A stretch of DNA of 64,000 bases from Myxococcus stipitatus (lineage in GTDB: Bacteria > Myxococcota > Myxococcia > Myxococcales > Myxococcaceae). The translations under genes and the position numbers were made by a program. The DNA lies in the NCBI RefSeq assembly GCF_021412625.1, contig NZ_JAKCFI010000007.1, forward strand, positions 124,001 through 188,000. The letters are read 5' to 3'. Of the stretch, positions 10,438 to 18,858 are shown piece after piece (position 1 is the stretch's first letter; every line of letters begins with the position of its first letter). The notes beneath the pieces were generated by a model. The model was not told the origin of the DNA. It ran no database searches and saw only the letters and a program-made list of their open reading frames with translations.

Positions 10438-10457
10438 AGTTCAAGACCGCTTGAACT
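10438..10457. promoter_or_regulatory. Palindromic operator upstream of the polyprenyl synthetase operon
   Basis: AGTTCAAG and CTTGAACT form perfect 8-bp arms around ACCG, 29 bp upstream of the minus-strand start at 10409. The dyad is well placed for a dimeric winged-helix regulator, and one is encoded in the same operon (8824-9414). Autoregulation is inferred. The rest of the 330 bp between 10410 and 10739 shows no gene. Confidence 0.6.
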
Positions 10458-10739
10458 GCACCTGATTCCAGCGTCTCCCTCCAGGCGGCCAGCCGCGTCG
10501 GGGCCGCCAGGGGGGCGGCCGGGCGGGCGTGGGGGGTTGTAGGTCGGATTGAGGCCCCTGGCGGGCCCGTGCGACAGACAGGGGCGTCCGCTTCCCTCGC
10601 AGCAAGGATTGCGTTGAGCCCCGCCGCCTTCCGCCGTTACGTCCTGAGCAGCTTCGCGTCGCTCGCCACGGCCGTTCCCCTCTTCCGCCCCGGCTCGTCG
10701 CTGCCGGGGGCCGCCGCGCCCCTGCAGGGAGCGCCGGCC

Positions 10740-12116
10740 GTGGATTCCCCAAAGGGCCCCCCGGGGGCCGCGCCCCATCGCCTGCGCGGCTCGCTCGGCG
10801 CGTCCGTGGCGGAGGGCATGTTCGCGGAGGTGTTCACCGCGTGCGCGGGGGCCACGGCGTTGACCGCGTGGGCCATCGCCCTGGGGCTGGGGCCGGTGCT
10901 CGTCGGGGTGATGACGGCGCTGCCGTTCTGCGCGCAGTTCGTGCAGTTCCCCGCGGCCTGGCTGACGTCGCTGTTCGGCCACCGGCGCGTGGCCCTGGTC
11001 GCGGTGTGTCTGTCGCGCCTGGTGATGTTCCCCCTGGCGGTGGTGCCGTGGCTGGGGTTGGAGCTGGAGGGCCAGCAGCGGCTCCTGCTGTGCGTGGCCG
11101 GGGCGTCGGCGCTGCTCGGCGTGGTGGGCAACAACGCGTGGGTGGCGTGGATGGGGGAGCTGGTGCCGCGTCCCATCCGGGGCCGCTTCTTCGGGCGGAG
11201 GACGGCGCTGTCCACCCTGGCGGGGACGCTCGCCTCGCTCGGGGCGGGCCTGCTGATGGACCGGCTGCGACCGCCCACGGGGCTGGGGCTGGCCCTGCCG
11301 CTGCTGGCGCTCGCCGCGTGCGTCATGGGCGTGGTGACGACGCTGTTCATGGCCACGCAGCACGACCCGGCGCCGCCGGGCACCACGCCCCGGCTGGAGC
11401 TGCGCGGCGCGCTCGTGCCCCTGAAGGACCCACGGTCCCGGCGCGTGCTGGCGTACCAGGTGGCGTGGAACGCGGCGGTGGGCGTGTCCGCGCCGTACTT
11501 CGCGCTGCACAGCATCCAGAACCTCAAGATGACCTTCGTCATCATGGCCCTGCACGCCGCGGGCGTGGCCGCCGTGCGCATCCTCACCGCGCCCCTGTGG
11601 GGACGGATGATCGACCGGGTGGGCGCCCAGCCCGTGCTGATGGCGTGCTCGCTGGGCATCGGCGTCATCCCCGCGCTGTGGCTGCTGCCCTCGGCCGGGA
11701 CGCTGTGGCCGCTGCTCTTCGACGTGCTGCTCGCGGGCGCGCTCTGGAGCGGCCACGGCCTGGCCATCTTCGCGCTGCCGCTCACCGTGGCCCCGCGCAA
11801 GGGCCGCCCCTTCTACCTCGCCGCGTTCGCCACCGCGGGAGGCCTGGCCTACGCCGCCGCCGCCGCGCTGGGGGGCGCCATCGCCTCCGCGCTGCCGGAA
11901 GAGTTCCTGCTCGGCGGCCGCCCCTGGGTGAACCTGCACGTGCTGTTCGTGCTGTCCTCCGTGGCGCGGCTGGCGGCGGGCATGCTCGCCGCCAAGCTGC
12001 CGGAGCCCGGCGCCCGGCCCGTCGGCTCCCTGAGCGCGCTCGTCGCGTGCCTGTTGCCCCGCCCGTCCCCGCTGGCCGGCGCCCACGACGCGCGGCCTCG
12101 CGCTCAGACGCGGTAG
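10740..12116 (+). CDS. MFS transporter
   Basis: A 458-residue integral membrane protein with about 12 hydrophobic segments, many Ala/Leu/Gly-rich, and the loop signature RPIRGRFFGRRTALSTLAG between transmembrane helices 4 and 5, typical of a major facilitator subgroup. The frame is open from GTG 10569, but the extra residues are low complexity and lack a ribosome-binding site; GTG 10740 has AGGGAG a few bases before it. Substrate unknown. It converges with the chemoreceptor gene and overlaps it tail-to-tail by 13 bp (12104-12116). Confidence 0.8.
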   Translation: MDSPKGPPGAAPHRLRGSLGASVAEGMFAEVFTACAGATALTAWAIALGLGPVLVGVMTALPFCAQFVQFPAAWLTSLFGHRRVALVAVCLSRLVMFPLAVVPWLGLELEGQQRLLLCVAGASALLGVVGNNAWVAWMGELVPRPIRGRFFGRRTALSTLAGTLASLGAGLLMDRLRPPTGLGLALPLLALAACVMGVVTTLFMATQHDPAPPGTTPRLELRGALVPLKDPRSRRVLAYQVAWNAAVGVSAPYFALHSIQNLKMTFVIMALHAAGVAAVRILTAPLWGRMIDRVGAQPVLMACSLGIGVIPALWLLPSAGTLWPLLFDVLLAGALWSGHGLAIFALPLTVAPRKGRPFYLAAFATAGGLAYAAAAALGGAIASALPEEFLLGGRPWVNLHVLFVLSSVARLAAGMLAAKLPEPGARPVGSLSALVACLLPRPSPLAGAHDARPRAQTR

Positions 12117-13636
12117 CCGCGCACCACCTGCGCCACGCGCTCGGACAACAGCCGCAGCGACGCGGCCGAATCCCCCGTCGACGCGATGACCTTCACCGTG
12201 TCCCCCATCAGCGCGTTCAGCTCGCTGACGGCGGTGAAGATCTGCTCGATGCCCGTGGCCTGCTGGTTCACGGTGAGGGCGATCTGCCGCGCGGAGGCGG
12301 TGCTGTCCTGGACGATGTCCGTCAGCTGCCGCAGCGTGTCGCCGGAGGCCCGCGCCTGCGTCAGCCCGGCCTCCATCCGCCGCGCGCCCTCGGCGGTGAT
12401 CTCCATCGTCCCGGAGATGGCCTCCGCGATGTCCTCGAGGATCTTCCGCACCTCACGCGTGGCGCGGATGGACTGGTCCGCCAGCGCGCGGATCTCCCGC
12501 GCCACCACCGCGAACCCCTTGCCATGCTCCCCCGAACGCGCCGCCTCGATGGCCGCGTTCACCGCCAGCAGGTGGGACTGGTCCGCCAGGTCCTTCACCG
12601 TCTCGGTGATGCCGCCGATCTGCTGCGCGCGCTCCCCCAACCCCATGATGCGCTCGGTGATCTGCTCCACCTGCGCGCGCAGGTCCACCAGCCCCTCGAC
12701 GCTCGCCCGGACCGCCTCCTCGCCGGCGCGCCCCAGCGACTCGGCGCGCTCCGCCACCTGGATGACGGACTCGGCGGAGCCCGACGCGAGCAGCGCCGTC
12801 TGGCGGATCTCCTGCGCCGTCACCTGCGTCTCCTGGAGCGCCGCCGCCTGCCGCGACACCATCTGGTTCTGCTCGCTCGCCGACTCGTTCAGCCCCACCA
12901 CGGAGTCGCCGAGCAGCTCCGTCGAGGATTGGAGCTGGTGCAGCAGGTCCTTGAGCTTCGACACCAGCATGCCCACCGCGAACGCCAGCTCCCCCACCTC
13001 GTCCCGGGAGTCGACGTGGACCGGCTCGCGCAAGTCCCCGTGCTCCGCGATGTACCGCACCGCGTCCTTGAGGCGGGCCAGCGGCGCCACCACGCGCCGG
13101 CTCAGCTCCCACGCCCCGCCGATGAGCAGCACCATGGCCACCAGCGTCAACCACCGCTGATTGGCGATGACGCCCAGGATGCGCCCGCGCGCCTCCGTGC
13201 GGTTGAAGCCCACGTGGACGTAGCCCAGTCCCCCCGGAACGGCCGCCGCCAGGTCCAGCAGCTCCGCGTCCTCCGCGTGCAACGGCGTGCCCTCCTCGGA
13301 GCGCCCCAGTTCGTGGAGACGCTCGCGCACCAGCCCCGCGTAGGGCCCGGCCACGCCCTTCAGCGAGCCCCGTGGATCCACCACCGCCACGTACGCCAGC
13401 GTGCCCTGCCGCGCCACCGCGTCCAACGCCGTCTGCACCTCCGGCAGCTCGCCGTTGCGCAGCATCTCCGCCATCGACGACGCGAGCGCCGTCGGAACCG
13501 CCCGGCCCATCTCGTGCCCCTGTTGCTCGAAGGCCTCACGGATGCGCGGAATGGTGTACCCCAGGGACATCAGGGCGAAGCACAGCGCCACCAGCACGGG
13601 CGCCAGGGTGATCTTCTGGGACAGGGAGATTCGCAT
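12104..13636 (-). CDS. Methyl-accepting chemotaxis protein
   Basis: A 510-residue transmembrane receptor: TM1 (about residues 8-27, LAPVLVALCFALMSLGY), a roughly 120-residue periplasmic sensor, TM2 (WLTLVAMVLLIGGAW), HAMP linker, then a long coiled coil with the CheA/CheW-contacting hairpin tip around VNAAIEAARSGEHGKGFAVVAREIRALADQS. The tip varies slightly from the canonical NLLALNAAIEAARAGE (HLLAVNAAIEAARSGE). The frame runs upstream to 13816, but ATG 13636 gives a proper TM1. No che genes lie nearby, so it is an orphan receptor. The upstream 200 bp has a repeated CCATTCCAG (13691 and 13730) and a GGAGCGCTCC palindrome (13683-13692). Confidence 0.9.
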   Translation of the reverse strand: MRISLSQKITLAPVLVALCFALMSLGYTIPRIREAFEQQGHEMGRAVPTALASSMAEMLRNGELPEVQTALDAVARQGTLAYVAVVDPRGSLKGVAGPYAGLVRERLHELGRSEEGTPLHAEDAELLDLAAAVPGGLGYVHVGFNRTEARGRILGVIANQRWLTLVAMVLLIGGAWELSRRVVAPLARLKDAVRYIAEHGDLREPVHVDSRDEVGELAFAVGMLVSKLKDLLHQLQSSTELLGDSVVGLNESASEQNQMVSRQAAALQETQVTAQEIRQTALLASGSAESVIQVAERAESLGRAGEEAVRASVEGLVDLRAQVEQITERIMGLGERAQQIGGITETVKDLADQSHLLAVNAAIEAARSGEHGKGFAVVAREIRALADQSIRATREVRKILEDIAEAISGTMEITAEGARRMEAGLTQARASGDTLRQLTDIVQDSTASARQIALTVNQQATGIEQIFTAVSELNALMGDTVKVIASTGDSAASLRLLSERVAQVVRGYRV

Positions 13637-13846
13637 CGGGGCACACGGGAATTCGCGGCGCATCCACTCCCGCGACTGGCGAGGAGCGCTCCATTCCAGG
13701 ATGACGTCTGTGTTTGATGCGCTCCTGGACCATTCCAGCGAGCCACGCATTCTGGACGCGTCCTTCCGGGGCGCGCAACTCCACCCGCCGCGCGTCCGAG
13801 CCGAGCGAAAACTCACCGGGACATCACCCGCGTTGCGGTGCGCGAC

Positions 13847-14143
13847 CTACCGTGGTGCACGCGTCAACGCGGACCCGGGTGCACCGCGTGCCTCCGCGCC
13901 GGATGACGACACGATGCGCACGAGCGTCACCAGCCGCCGCCGCGAATCCACCTCGTGGTGCACCGTCAACTCCTCCACCTCGAAGCTGCCCGGAGCGTCG
14001 GCGGGATTCGCCAGCGCGGCGATGGCCTCCAGGCGCGTCTGGATGGCGCGGTAGCGCTCGCGAGAGAGGCGGGCGACCTGGCTCCAGGCCTCCGCCGAAA
14101 TCTCCAGGGTGTAGGGGCGGTGGACGTTCCTCGGGGACTTCAT
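13847..14143 (-). CDS. RelE/ParE-like small protein
   Basis: A 98-residue protein beginning MKSPRNVHRPYTLEISAEAW; strand-helix-helix-strand pattern (YTLEIS, AWSQVARLSRERYRAIQTRLEAIAAL, FEVEELTVHHEVDSRRRLVTLVRIV) resembles RelE/ParE-superfamily toxins. The typical C-terminal catalytic or substrate-contacting residues are not clear, and no antitoxin ORF was found adjacent, so a toxin role is uncertain. The frame extends to 14248, but ATG 14143 fits the fold better. A competing minus-strand frame over the same bases is Arg/Pro-rich and was discarded. Confidence 0.5.
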   Translation of the reverse strand: MKSPRNVHRPYTLEISAEAWSQVARLSRERYRAIQTRLEAIAALANPADAPGSFEVEELTVHHEVDSRRRLVTLVRIVSSSGAEARGAPGSALTRAPR

Positions 14144-14260
14144 CTCGGGGCTGGCATGAAGCAGACCGCATGCCAGCGGACCATTGAGGAAAATCGGACG
14201 GTTGGAGCCGCCCGCGCTTGCGCACCGGTAGAAACTCCCGGGTGCCACCCCCGCGTTTCT

Positions 14261-15616
14261 TCAGTGTCGGGTCCGCGCGGCCGCCAGGCTGGACGGCTCT
14301 TCTCCCAGACAGGCCAACGCGGCGAGCAACAGCGACTCACACCCGAAGCGCAGGCAGTCGAGCGATGGATCGAACTGGGGCGAATGGTTGGACGGCAGGT
14401 GCTGGAGCTTCTCCATCATCGTGCGGCCCGGCGCCCGCTTCCACACCTCGTGGGACGTCCCGCCGAAGTACCAGTAGACGATGGGCACCTCGCCCTGGTC
14501 GCCGTGGCGGAGCTCGCCCGCGAAGTACGGGAAGTCCTCGCTGCCCGACAGCATGCCGGGGTCGAGGATGCGCTCCTCACCGAACCACGCCGCGTGCGCG
14601 GAGCGGACCCGGGTGAAGTACGAATCGTCGTTCACCATCACCCGCGTCTGGCTCATCACCTCGATGTCCGGGGGCCGGGGTGAACGGCCCGCCTCGCACT
14701 CGGCGCGCGCCATGCGGCGGATGGCATCGATGACCTTCTGCTGGAGGTCGTTCGTCGGTGTGCGGACGGTCAACTCCAGCACCGCCTCGTCGGGGATGAT
14801 GTTGGACTGGCTGCCCGCGTGGATGTGCCCCACGGTGATGACGGCGCCGCCGCGCAGCACGTCCATTTCGCGAGAGACGATGGTCTGCAACCGCGTCACC
14901 AGGTAGGCCGCGATGACCACCGGGTCCACCGCGTTCTGGGGCTGCGAGCCATGCCCGCCCTTGCCGAAGATGCGCACGCGCAGGTTCGCGGACGCCATGG
15001 TCGTCGCGCCCCGGTGGTGGCCCACCATCCCCACCTCCAGCGCCCCCACGTGCTGGGCGAGCGCGACGTCCGGCCTCCCAAAGCGTTCGTAGAGCCCGTC
15101 CCCCATCATCGCCCGCGCGCCCTGGAGCGTCTCCTCTCCCGGCTGCGCCACCATCATCAACGTCCCGCGCCAGTGTTGGCGCGCCGCGGCCAGCAGCTCC
15201 GCCACGCCCATCAGACAGGTGATGTGCACGTCATGCCCGCACGCGTGCATCACCGGCACGGTGCGACCATCCGGCGCCTTGACGCGGATGTGGCTGGCAT
15301 CCGCCCTGCCCGTCTTCTCCTCCACGGGCAGCGCATCCATGTCGGCGCGCATCAACACGGTGGGGCCCCCGCCGTTGCGCAGCACCCCCACCACGCCCGT
15401 GCGTCCGACGCCAGTCGTCACCTCGTAGCCGCACCGGCCCAGCCACGTCGCGACCTTCGCCGACGTCTCGCGCTCGTGCATGGACAGCTCCGGATGCGCG
15501 TGGAGGTCCCGGTAGAACGCCTCCAACCTCGGGCCGAGCATGTCGTGCGCGGCGGTCAGCTGGGGCTTCCAGGCGTGCACCGACGGGGCCTGCCGCGAGG
15601 TCTCCGATACTTCCAT
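14261..15616 (-). CDS. M20-family metallo-amidohydrolase (N-acyl amino acid or IAA-conjugate hydrolase type)
   Basis: A 451-residue cytosolic zinc hydrolase. Metal-site motifs are VLMRADMDALPVEE (about residue 90), MHACGHDVHIT (about 126) and the PGEETLQGARAMM catalytic Glu pair (about 158), followed by the dimerisation insert and LSGSEDFPYFAGEL near 365. This pattern is the amidohydrolase/aminoacylase branch of M20 (hippurate, N-acetyl amino acids). GGAGG precedes ATG 15616; the longer open frame upstream is spurious. Divergent from the outer-membrane protein gene at 15817 with a 200-bp gap holding no gene. Confidence 0.9.
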   Translation of the reverse strand: MEVSETSRQAPSVHAWKPQLTAAHDMLGPRLEAFYRDLHAHPELSMHERETSAKVATWLGRCGYEVTTGVGRTGVVGVLRNGGGPTVLMRADMDALPVEEKTGRADASHIRVKAPDGRTVPVMHACGHDVHITCLMGVAELLAAARQHWRGTLMMVAQPGEETLQGARAMMGDGLYERFGRPDVALAQHVGALEVGMVGHHRGATTMASANLRVRIFGKGGHGSQPQNAVDPVVIAAYLVTRLQTIVSREMDVLRGGAVITVGHIHAGSQSNIIPDEAVLELTVRTPTNDLQQKVIDAIRRMARAECEAGRSPRPPDIEVMSQTRVMVNDDSYFTRVRSAHAAWFGEERILDPGMLSGSEDFPYFAGELRHGDQGEVPIVYWYFGGTSHEVWKRAPGRTMMEKLQHLPSNHSPQFDPSLDCLRFGCESLLLAALACLGEEPSSLAAARTRH

Positions 15617-15816
15617 TTCGCCTCCTTCCAGGAATGGGCGGCCGCAAGATGGGCCTTGCCCGGCGAGGGAGTGCGACGCGGACCCAGGGCACGCGCTCCA
15701 GTGTCCGTGAGGCGACGGCACGGGAGCGCTCGCGCGTCTGCCTGTCCGGGTCGTGACGCTGACGGTGAGCGCGAGGGCGATGGTCGAGGGTCGCTCGCTT
15801 ACCCACTTTCCAGGTG

Positions 15817-16854
15817 ATGATGAGTGACATCCTGCGCCTGGGGCTGCTGCTCGCCCTCGGAGTCGCGCCCACGCAGGCGCCGGCCGCGCCCTTCGTCCCG
15901 GCCCCCCGGTCCTCCCCGGCCCGCGCCCTTCCTTCGGAGGGGCCCACCCACCTCCACCAGGGCGCCTCCATCCCACCCCATGAGCGACGGGCGCGACAGG
16001 ACGTCCCCCGCATGCAGCGGTTCGAGGCCAGCCTCCGCGACGTGCTGCGAATCGGACCCCGGATGACGGTCGACCTGCGCCGGGCCGTCAATGACTGGGT
16101 GGACGTGACGGGCTTCGCCAGGGGCCCCGTGGTGACGAGCCCTCACGCCAACCCGCTCCTGGTGGACGGCGCCACGCTGGAGCTCGTCGGCGAGGCGGGG
16201 GGCGTCATCCGCCTGCTGCGCGGCGACACGGATGGGACGCTGCTCTCCCTGCGCGGGCACTTCGGCTTCGACAAGAGCCGGGAGATCACCCTCCTCCCCC
16301 TCGTGGAGTCCCTGCTCGATTCGACGGGGATGACGAGCGAGGAGCTCGTGGAGCAGGAGCTGGGCGAGTTCGTCTTCATCCCGGAGCAGGAGGCCACCGT
16401 CCATGGCGGCCTCTTCGTCGCCCAGGTGCTCGACGCGGTCTTCGCCGTGCAGGGCTCCGTGTCCGCGGAGTTCGCGTGGCAGCGGCGGCGCCCCTTCGAC
16501 TCGCTCATGGACAGCCGCGTGGTCGAGAGCACCCACGCGGTCCGCGTGTTCCTGGCGCTCGCGGTGACGGCGGACCTGTCCCCCGTGACGCGCGTGCCCC
16601 TCGCGCTGATGGCGGAATACGTCTTCCGCACCGGCGCGCAGGAGCAGGTCGACGCGGCCGACACCCTGCTCGAGGACTCCACCGTGGGGCTCGGCCTCTA
16701 CTACTCCGGCAACCCGGACCTGCAGGTGGGGCTCGGCGCGGTGGCGACGCTCGACATGGGGACGGAGCTGTCCGTCGACGCGGCGGGCCGGCCCGTCCTG
16801 GTGGACGAGCCGACACGGGTCTACGGACAGCTCCTCATCCGCTACGTCTGGTGA
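15817..16854 (+). CDS. Predicted secreted/outer-membrane beta-strand protein of unknown function
   Basis: A 345-residue protein with a signal peptide (ILRLGLLLALGVAPTQAPAAP) and a low-complexity Pro/Ala linker, followed by alternating beta-type segments ending in YGQLLIRYVW, an aromatic C-terminus suited to outer-membrane beta-barrels. No family recognised. Three consecutive start codons (GTG 15814, ATG 15817, ATG 15820) are available. It has its own promoter region, divergent from the M20 hydrolase. Confidence 0.6.
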   Translation: MMSDILRLGLLLALGVAPTQAPAAPFVPAPRSSPARALPSEGPTHLHQGASIPPHERRARQDVPRMQRFEASLRDVLRIGPRMTVDLRRAVNDWVDVTGFARGPVVTSPHANPLLVDGATLELVGEAGGVIRLLRGDTDGTLLSLRGHFGFDKSREITLLPLVESLLDSTGMTSEELVEQELGEFVFIPEQEATVHGGLFVAQVLDAVFAVQGSVSAEFAWQRRRPFDSLMDSRVVESTHAVRVFLALAVTADLSPVTRVPLALMAEYVFRTGAQEQVDAADTLLEDSTVGLGLYYSGNPDLQVGLGAVATLDMGTELSVDAAGRPVLVDEPTRVYGQLLIRYVW

Positions 16855-16872
16855 CGGGCTGCGTCCGGGCGC

Positions 16873-17199
16873 TCAGTGGCCCGCGCCGCTGGTCGCCTTC
16901 AGGCCGACGATGGCGACGAGCAGCATCGCCAGGAAGGCGGCTCTGGGGAGCGTGAGCGGCTCGTGGAAGAGCACCACGCCCAGGACGGCGGCCCCCAGGG
17001 CCCCGATCCCCACCCACACCGCGTACGCCGTGCCGATGGGCAGCGTCTTCGCCGCGTAGGACAACAGGCCCATGCTGGCGACGATGGCCAGCCCCGTCAG
17101 GATGCTCGGGATGGGACGGGTGAAGCCCTCGGTGTACTTGAGCCCCACGGCCCAGCAGACCTCGAGCAGCCCCGCGATGATGAGAAGGATCCACGCCAT
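16873..17199 (-). CDS. sugE: Small multidrug resistance exporter, SugE/Gdx type
   Basis: A 108-residue four-helix inner-membrane protein starting MAWILLIIAGLLEVCWAVGLKYTEGF: the essential Glu at position 13 and the WAVGLKYTEGF signature place it with SugE/Gdx proteins, several of which export guanidinium in exchange for protons. The second helix pair GTAYAVWVGIGALGA is also typical. AGGAG precedes ATG 17199. The upstream 90 bp carries three direct repeats at exact 20-bp spacing (17237-17288). No guanidine riboswitch was recognised. Gdx monomers dimerise in dual topology, so one gene is sufficient. Confidence 0.88.
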   Translation of the reverse strand: MAWILLIIAGLLEVCWAVGLKYTEGFTRPIPSILTGLAIVASMGLLSYAAKTLPIGTAYAVWVGIGALGAAVLGVVLFHEPLTLPRAAFLAMLLVAIVGLKATSGAGH

Positions 17200-17236
17200 G
17201 ACGCACGACTCCTGTGTGAGCGTCGTCTTGTCGTGA

Positions 17237-17288
17237 CCGGGTACGGCGCACCTCGTCCGGGCACGGCGGGCCCACCCCGGGCACGCCG
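17237..17288. repeat. Three 12-bp direct repeats at 20-bp spacing upstream of sugE
   Basis: CCGGGTACGGCG at 17237, CCGGGCACGGCG at 17257 and CCGGGCACGCCG at 17277 are near-identical and exactly 20 bp apart, about two helical turns, so a protein could bind all three on one DNA face. They end 38 bp upstream of the sugE start. Regulatory role inferred. Confidence 0.6.
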
Positions 17289-17360
17289 CACGGCGAGGGC
17301 TCTTAGCGCCTCGCCTCTCGGGTATCAACGCCTGTGTGGCCCCCCTTCCTTCCCCCCTCC

Positions 17361-17902
17361 TCAGGGCGGCTCCGGCGAGGTGGAGGGCGACCTCGGCGCC
17401 GCGCGCCCGCCCCGCCGCGCGCGATAGCGCGCCACCGCCACCTCGACGGTGAGGCACACGTTCTCCTCGCCCAGCCGCTGCGTCAGCCCCGTCCGGCGCA
17501 ACATGCCGCGCAACGGAGCATTGGCCTCGGCGACGACCAGGGTGATGTCGTGGGAGGCCAGCTCGCGCTGCTCGCCAGGGCGCTCGCGGTGATGATGGCC
17601 GCGCCCGCCTCCGGCCCCAACATCAGGTGACGAGACGGACCGAACACGGCATAGGCCAGCATGGCGACGACGCCCGCGTACAGCCCGGCGGCGGGCCGCA
17701 CCCCGACGATCTGCGCGTACGCCAGCCCCTGGGGCACGAGCATCGCGCCCAGCGTCAACGCGGACAGCAGGTCCGGCCGCAGGAAGCCCCACCGGTCCTC
17801 GCGAACCCACCGCGCCCCGGGGACGAAGCCGCGAACCCTTCGCCGTGACGCGGACACGGTCCTCCAGGGAGGGGCGGGCCGCGCGCGGGGAGCCTGCTCC
17901 AA
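17361..17902 (-). pseudogene. SulP-family sulfate permease remnant (internal deletion plus frameshift)
   Basis: The 5' part (frame of 17483-17902) encodes the SulP N-terminus: DRWGFLRPDLLSALTLGAMLVPQGLAYAQI and the first helices up to GPEAGAAIITASALA. At about 17575 the reading switches frame to RELASHDITLVVAEANAPLRGMLRRTGL...ENVCLTVEVAVARYRA, the end of a SulP C-terminal STAS domain, stopping at TGA 17361. Normal SulP proteins exceed 500 residues, so most transmembrane helices and the start of STAS are missing. The original start was probably the GTG at 17856 (VSASRRRVRG). The residual gene cannot make a working permease. Confidence 0.8.
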
Positions 17903-18031
17903 TCCGGACAGGACCCCGTCATCCCGGGGAGAGGCGGGCCGGAGGGCGCCTCGTCTCGCTCCCTCCTCGCGTCCCTAGCTTCACCGGGACCTGGAGCGAC
18001 CCACCGGTCGGCCCCACACAAGGAGGACGTC

Positions 18032-18748
18032 GTGTCTCGATTGCTCACCCTGTCCATGGTGCTCCCCGCGCTGCTGCTCGCGCCGAAGGCCCAGGCGGAA
18101 GACCTCAAGCAGGACATGTCCCCGACCGCCGGCTTCGTGCAGGAGGAGCCCTCGCTCGCCAGACGGTTCACGTTCAACGTCGGCGCCAGCCTCGTCATCC
18201 CCCTCTCGGATTCGAGTGACCGCTTCGGAGTGGGTTGGGGCTTCCTCGTCGGCGGCGCCTACAACTTCACGGACGTGCTCACCCTCCAGGCGGAATACAG
18301 CTACAGCGACTTCGACGTGAAGAACGACGCCCTGGGGATAGAGGCCATCTCCGGCGATCACGTCCTCCAGTACGGCGACCTGAACGTCCTCGTCCACCTG
18401 GTGCCGCGCAAGCGCTGGGGCATCTATCTCCTCGGGGGGCCCGGTATCTACTACCGCAAGGTCGAGGTGACGCAGTTCGCGGGCACCGCGGTGGTCCCCG
18501 TCTGCGACCCGTGGCTGCTGCTCTGCTACAACCAGGCCGTCGCGGTGGACAACGTCCTCGGCTCGCGCAGCTCCACGGACTTCGGCCTCAACGGAGGCCT
18601 GGGCTTCACCTTCCGCATCTACGGCCCCATGCGCGTCTACGCCGAGGCGCGCTACCACTACATCTTCGGTCCGAAGTTCGACACGCCCACCGGCACGCAC
18701 CGGGCGAACGGCCAGTACCTGCCCATCAACCTGGGCCTGCGCTTCTGA
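18032..18748 (+). CDS. Outer-membrane beta-barrel protein (OmpW/OmpA-barrel-like)
   Basis: A 238-residue exported protein: signal peptide MSRLLTLSMVLPALLLAPKAQAED, then repeated amphipathic strands (RFTFNVGASLVIPL, GWGFLVGGAYNFTDVLTLQAEYSYSDF, WGIYLLGGPGIYYRKVE, MRVYAEARYHYIFG) and the terminal YLPINLGLRF with C-terminal Phe, a BamA-recognised ending. AAGGAGG precedes GTG 18032. The pattern fits an eight-stranded barrel; ligand unknown. The two cysteines (CDPWLLLC) in one loop could form a disulfide. Confidence 0.75.
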   Translation: MSRLLTLSMVLPALLLAPKAQAEDLKQDMSPTAGFVQEEPSLARRFTFNVGASLVIPLSDSSDRFGVGWGFLVGGAYNFTDVLTLQAEYSYSDFDVKNDALGIEAISGDHVLQYGDLNVLVHLVPRKRWGIYLLGGPGIYYRKVEVTQFAGTAVVPVCDPWLLLCYNQAVAVDNVLGSRSSTDFGLNGGLGFTFRIYGPMRVYAEARYHYIFGPKFDTPTGTHRANGQYLPINLGLRF

Positions 18749-18858
18749 CGACACCGGGCGCCAGGCCTCGCGTCCGCCGCTCCCCGGAGGGTGACTGACA
18801 GTTCCTCCGGGGCACCCGACGTTGGACTGGGGCCCGCCCCCGCTGGAGGGTTCGACAC

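Noticed and set aside
9411-12086. 891-codon ORF extending the polyprenyl synthetase upstream
   Set aside because: The extra residues are antisense to the MFS gene; the synthetase starts at 10409 with a ribosome-binding site.
17200-17345. Guanidine riboswitch upstream of sugE
   Set aside because: ACGA tetramers occur but no flanking stems or ykkC-type conserved blocks could be drawn.
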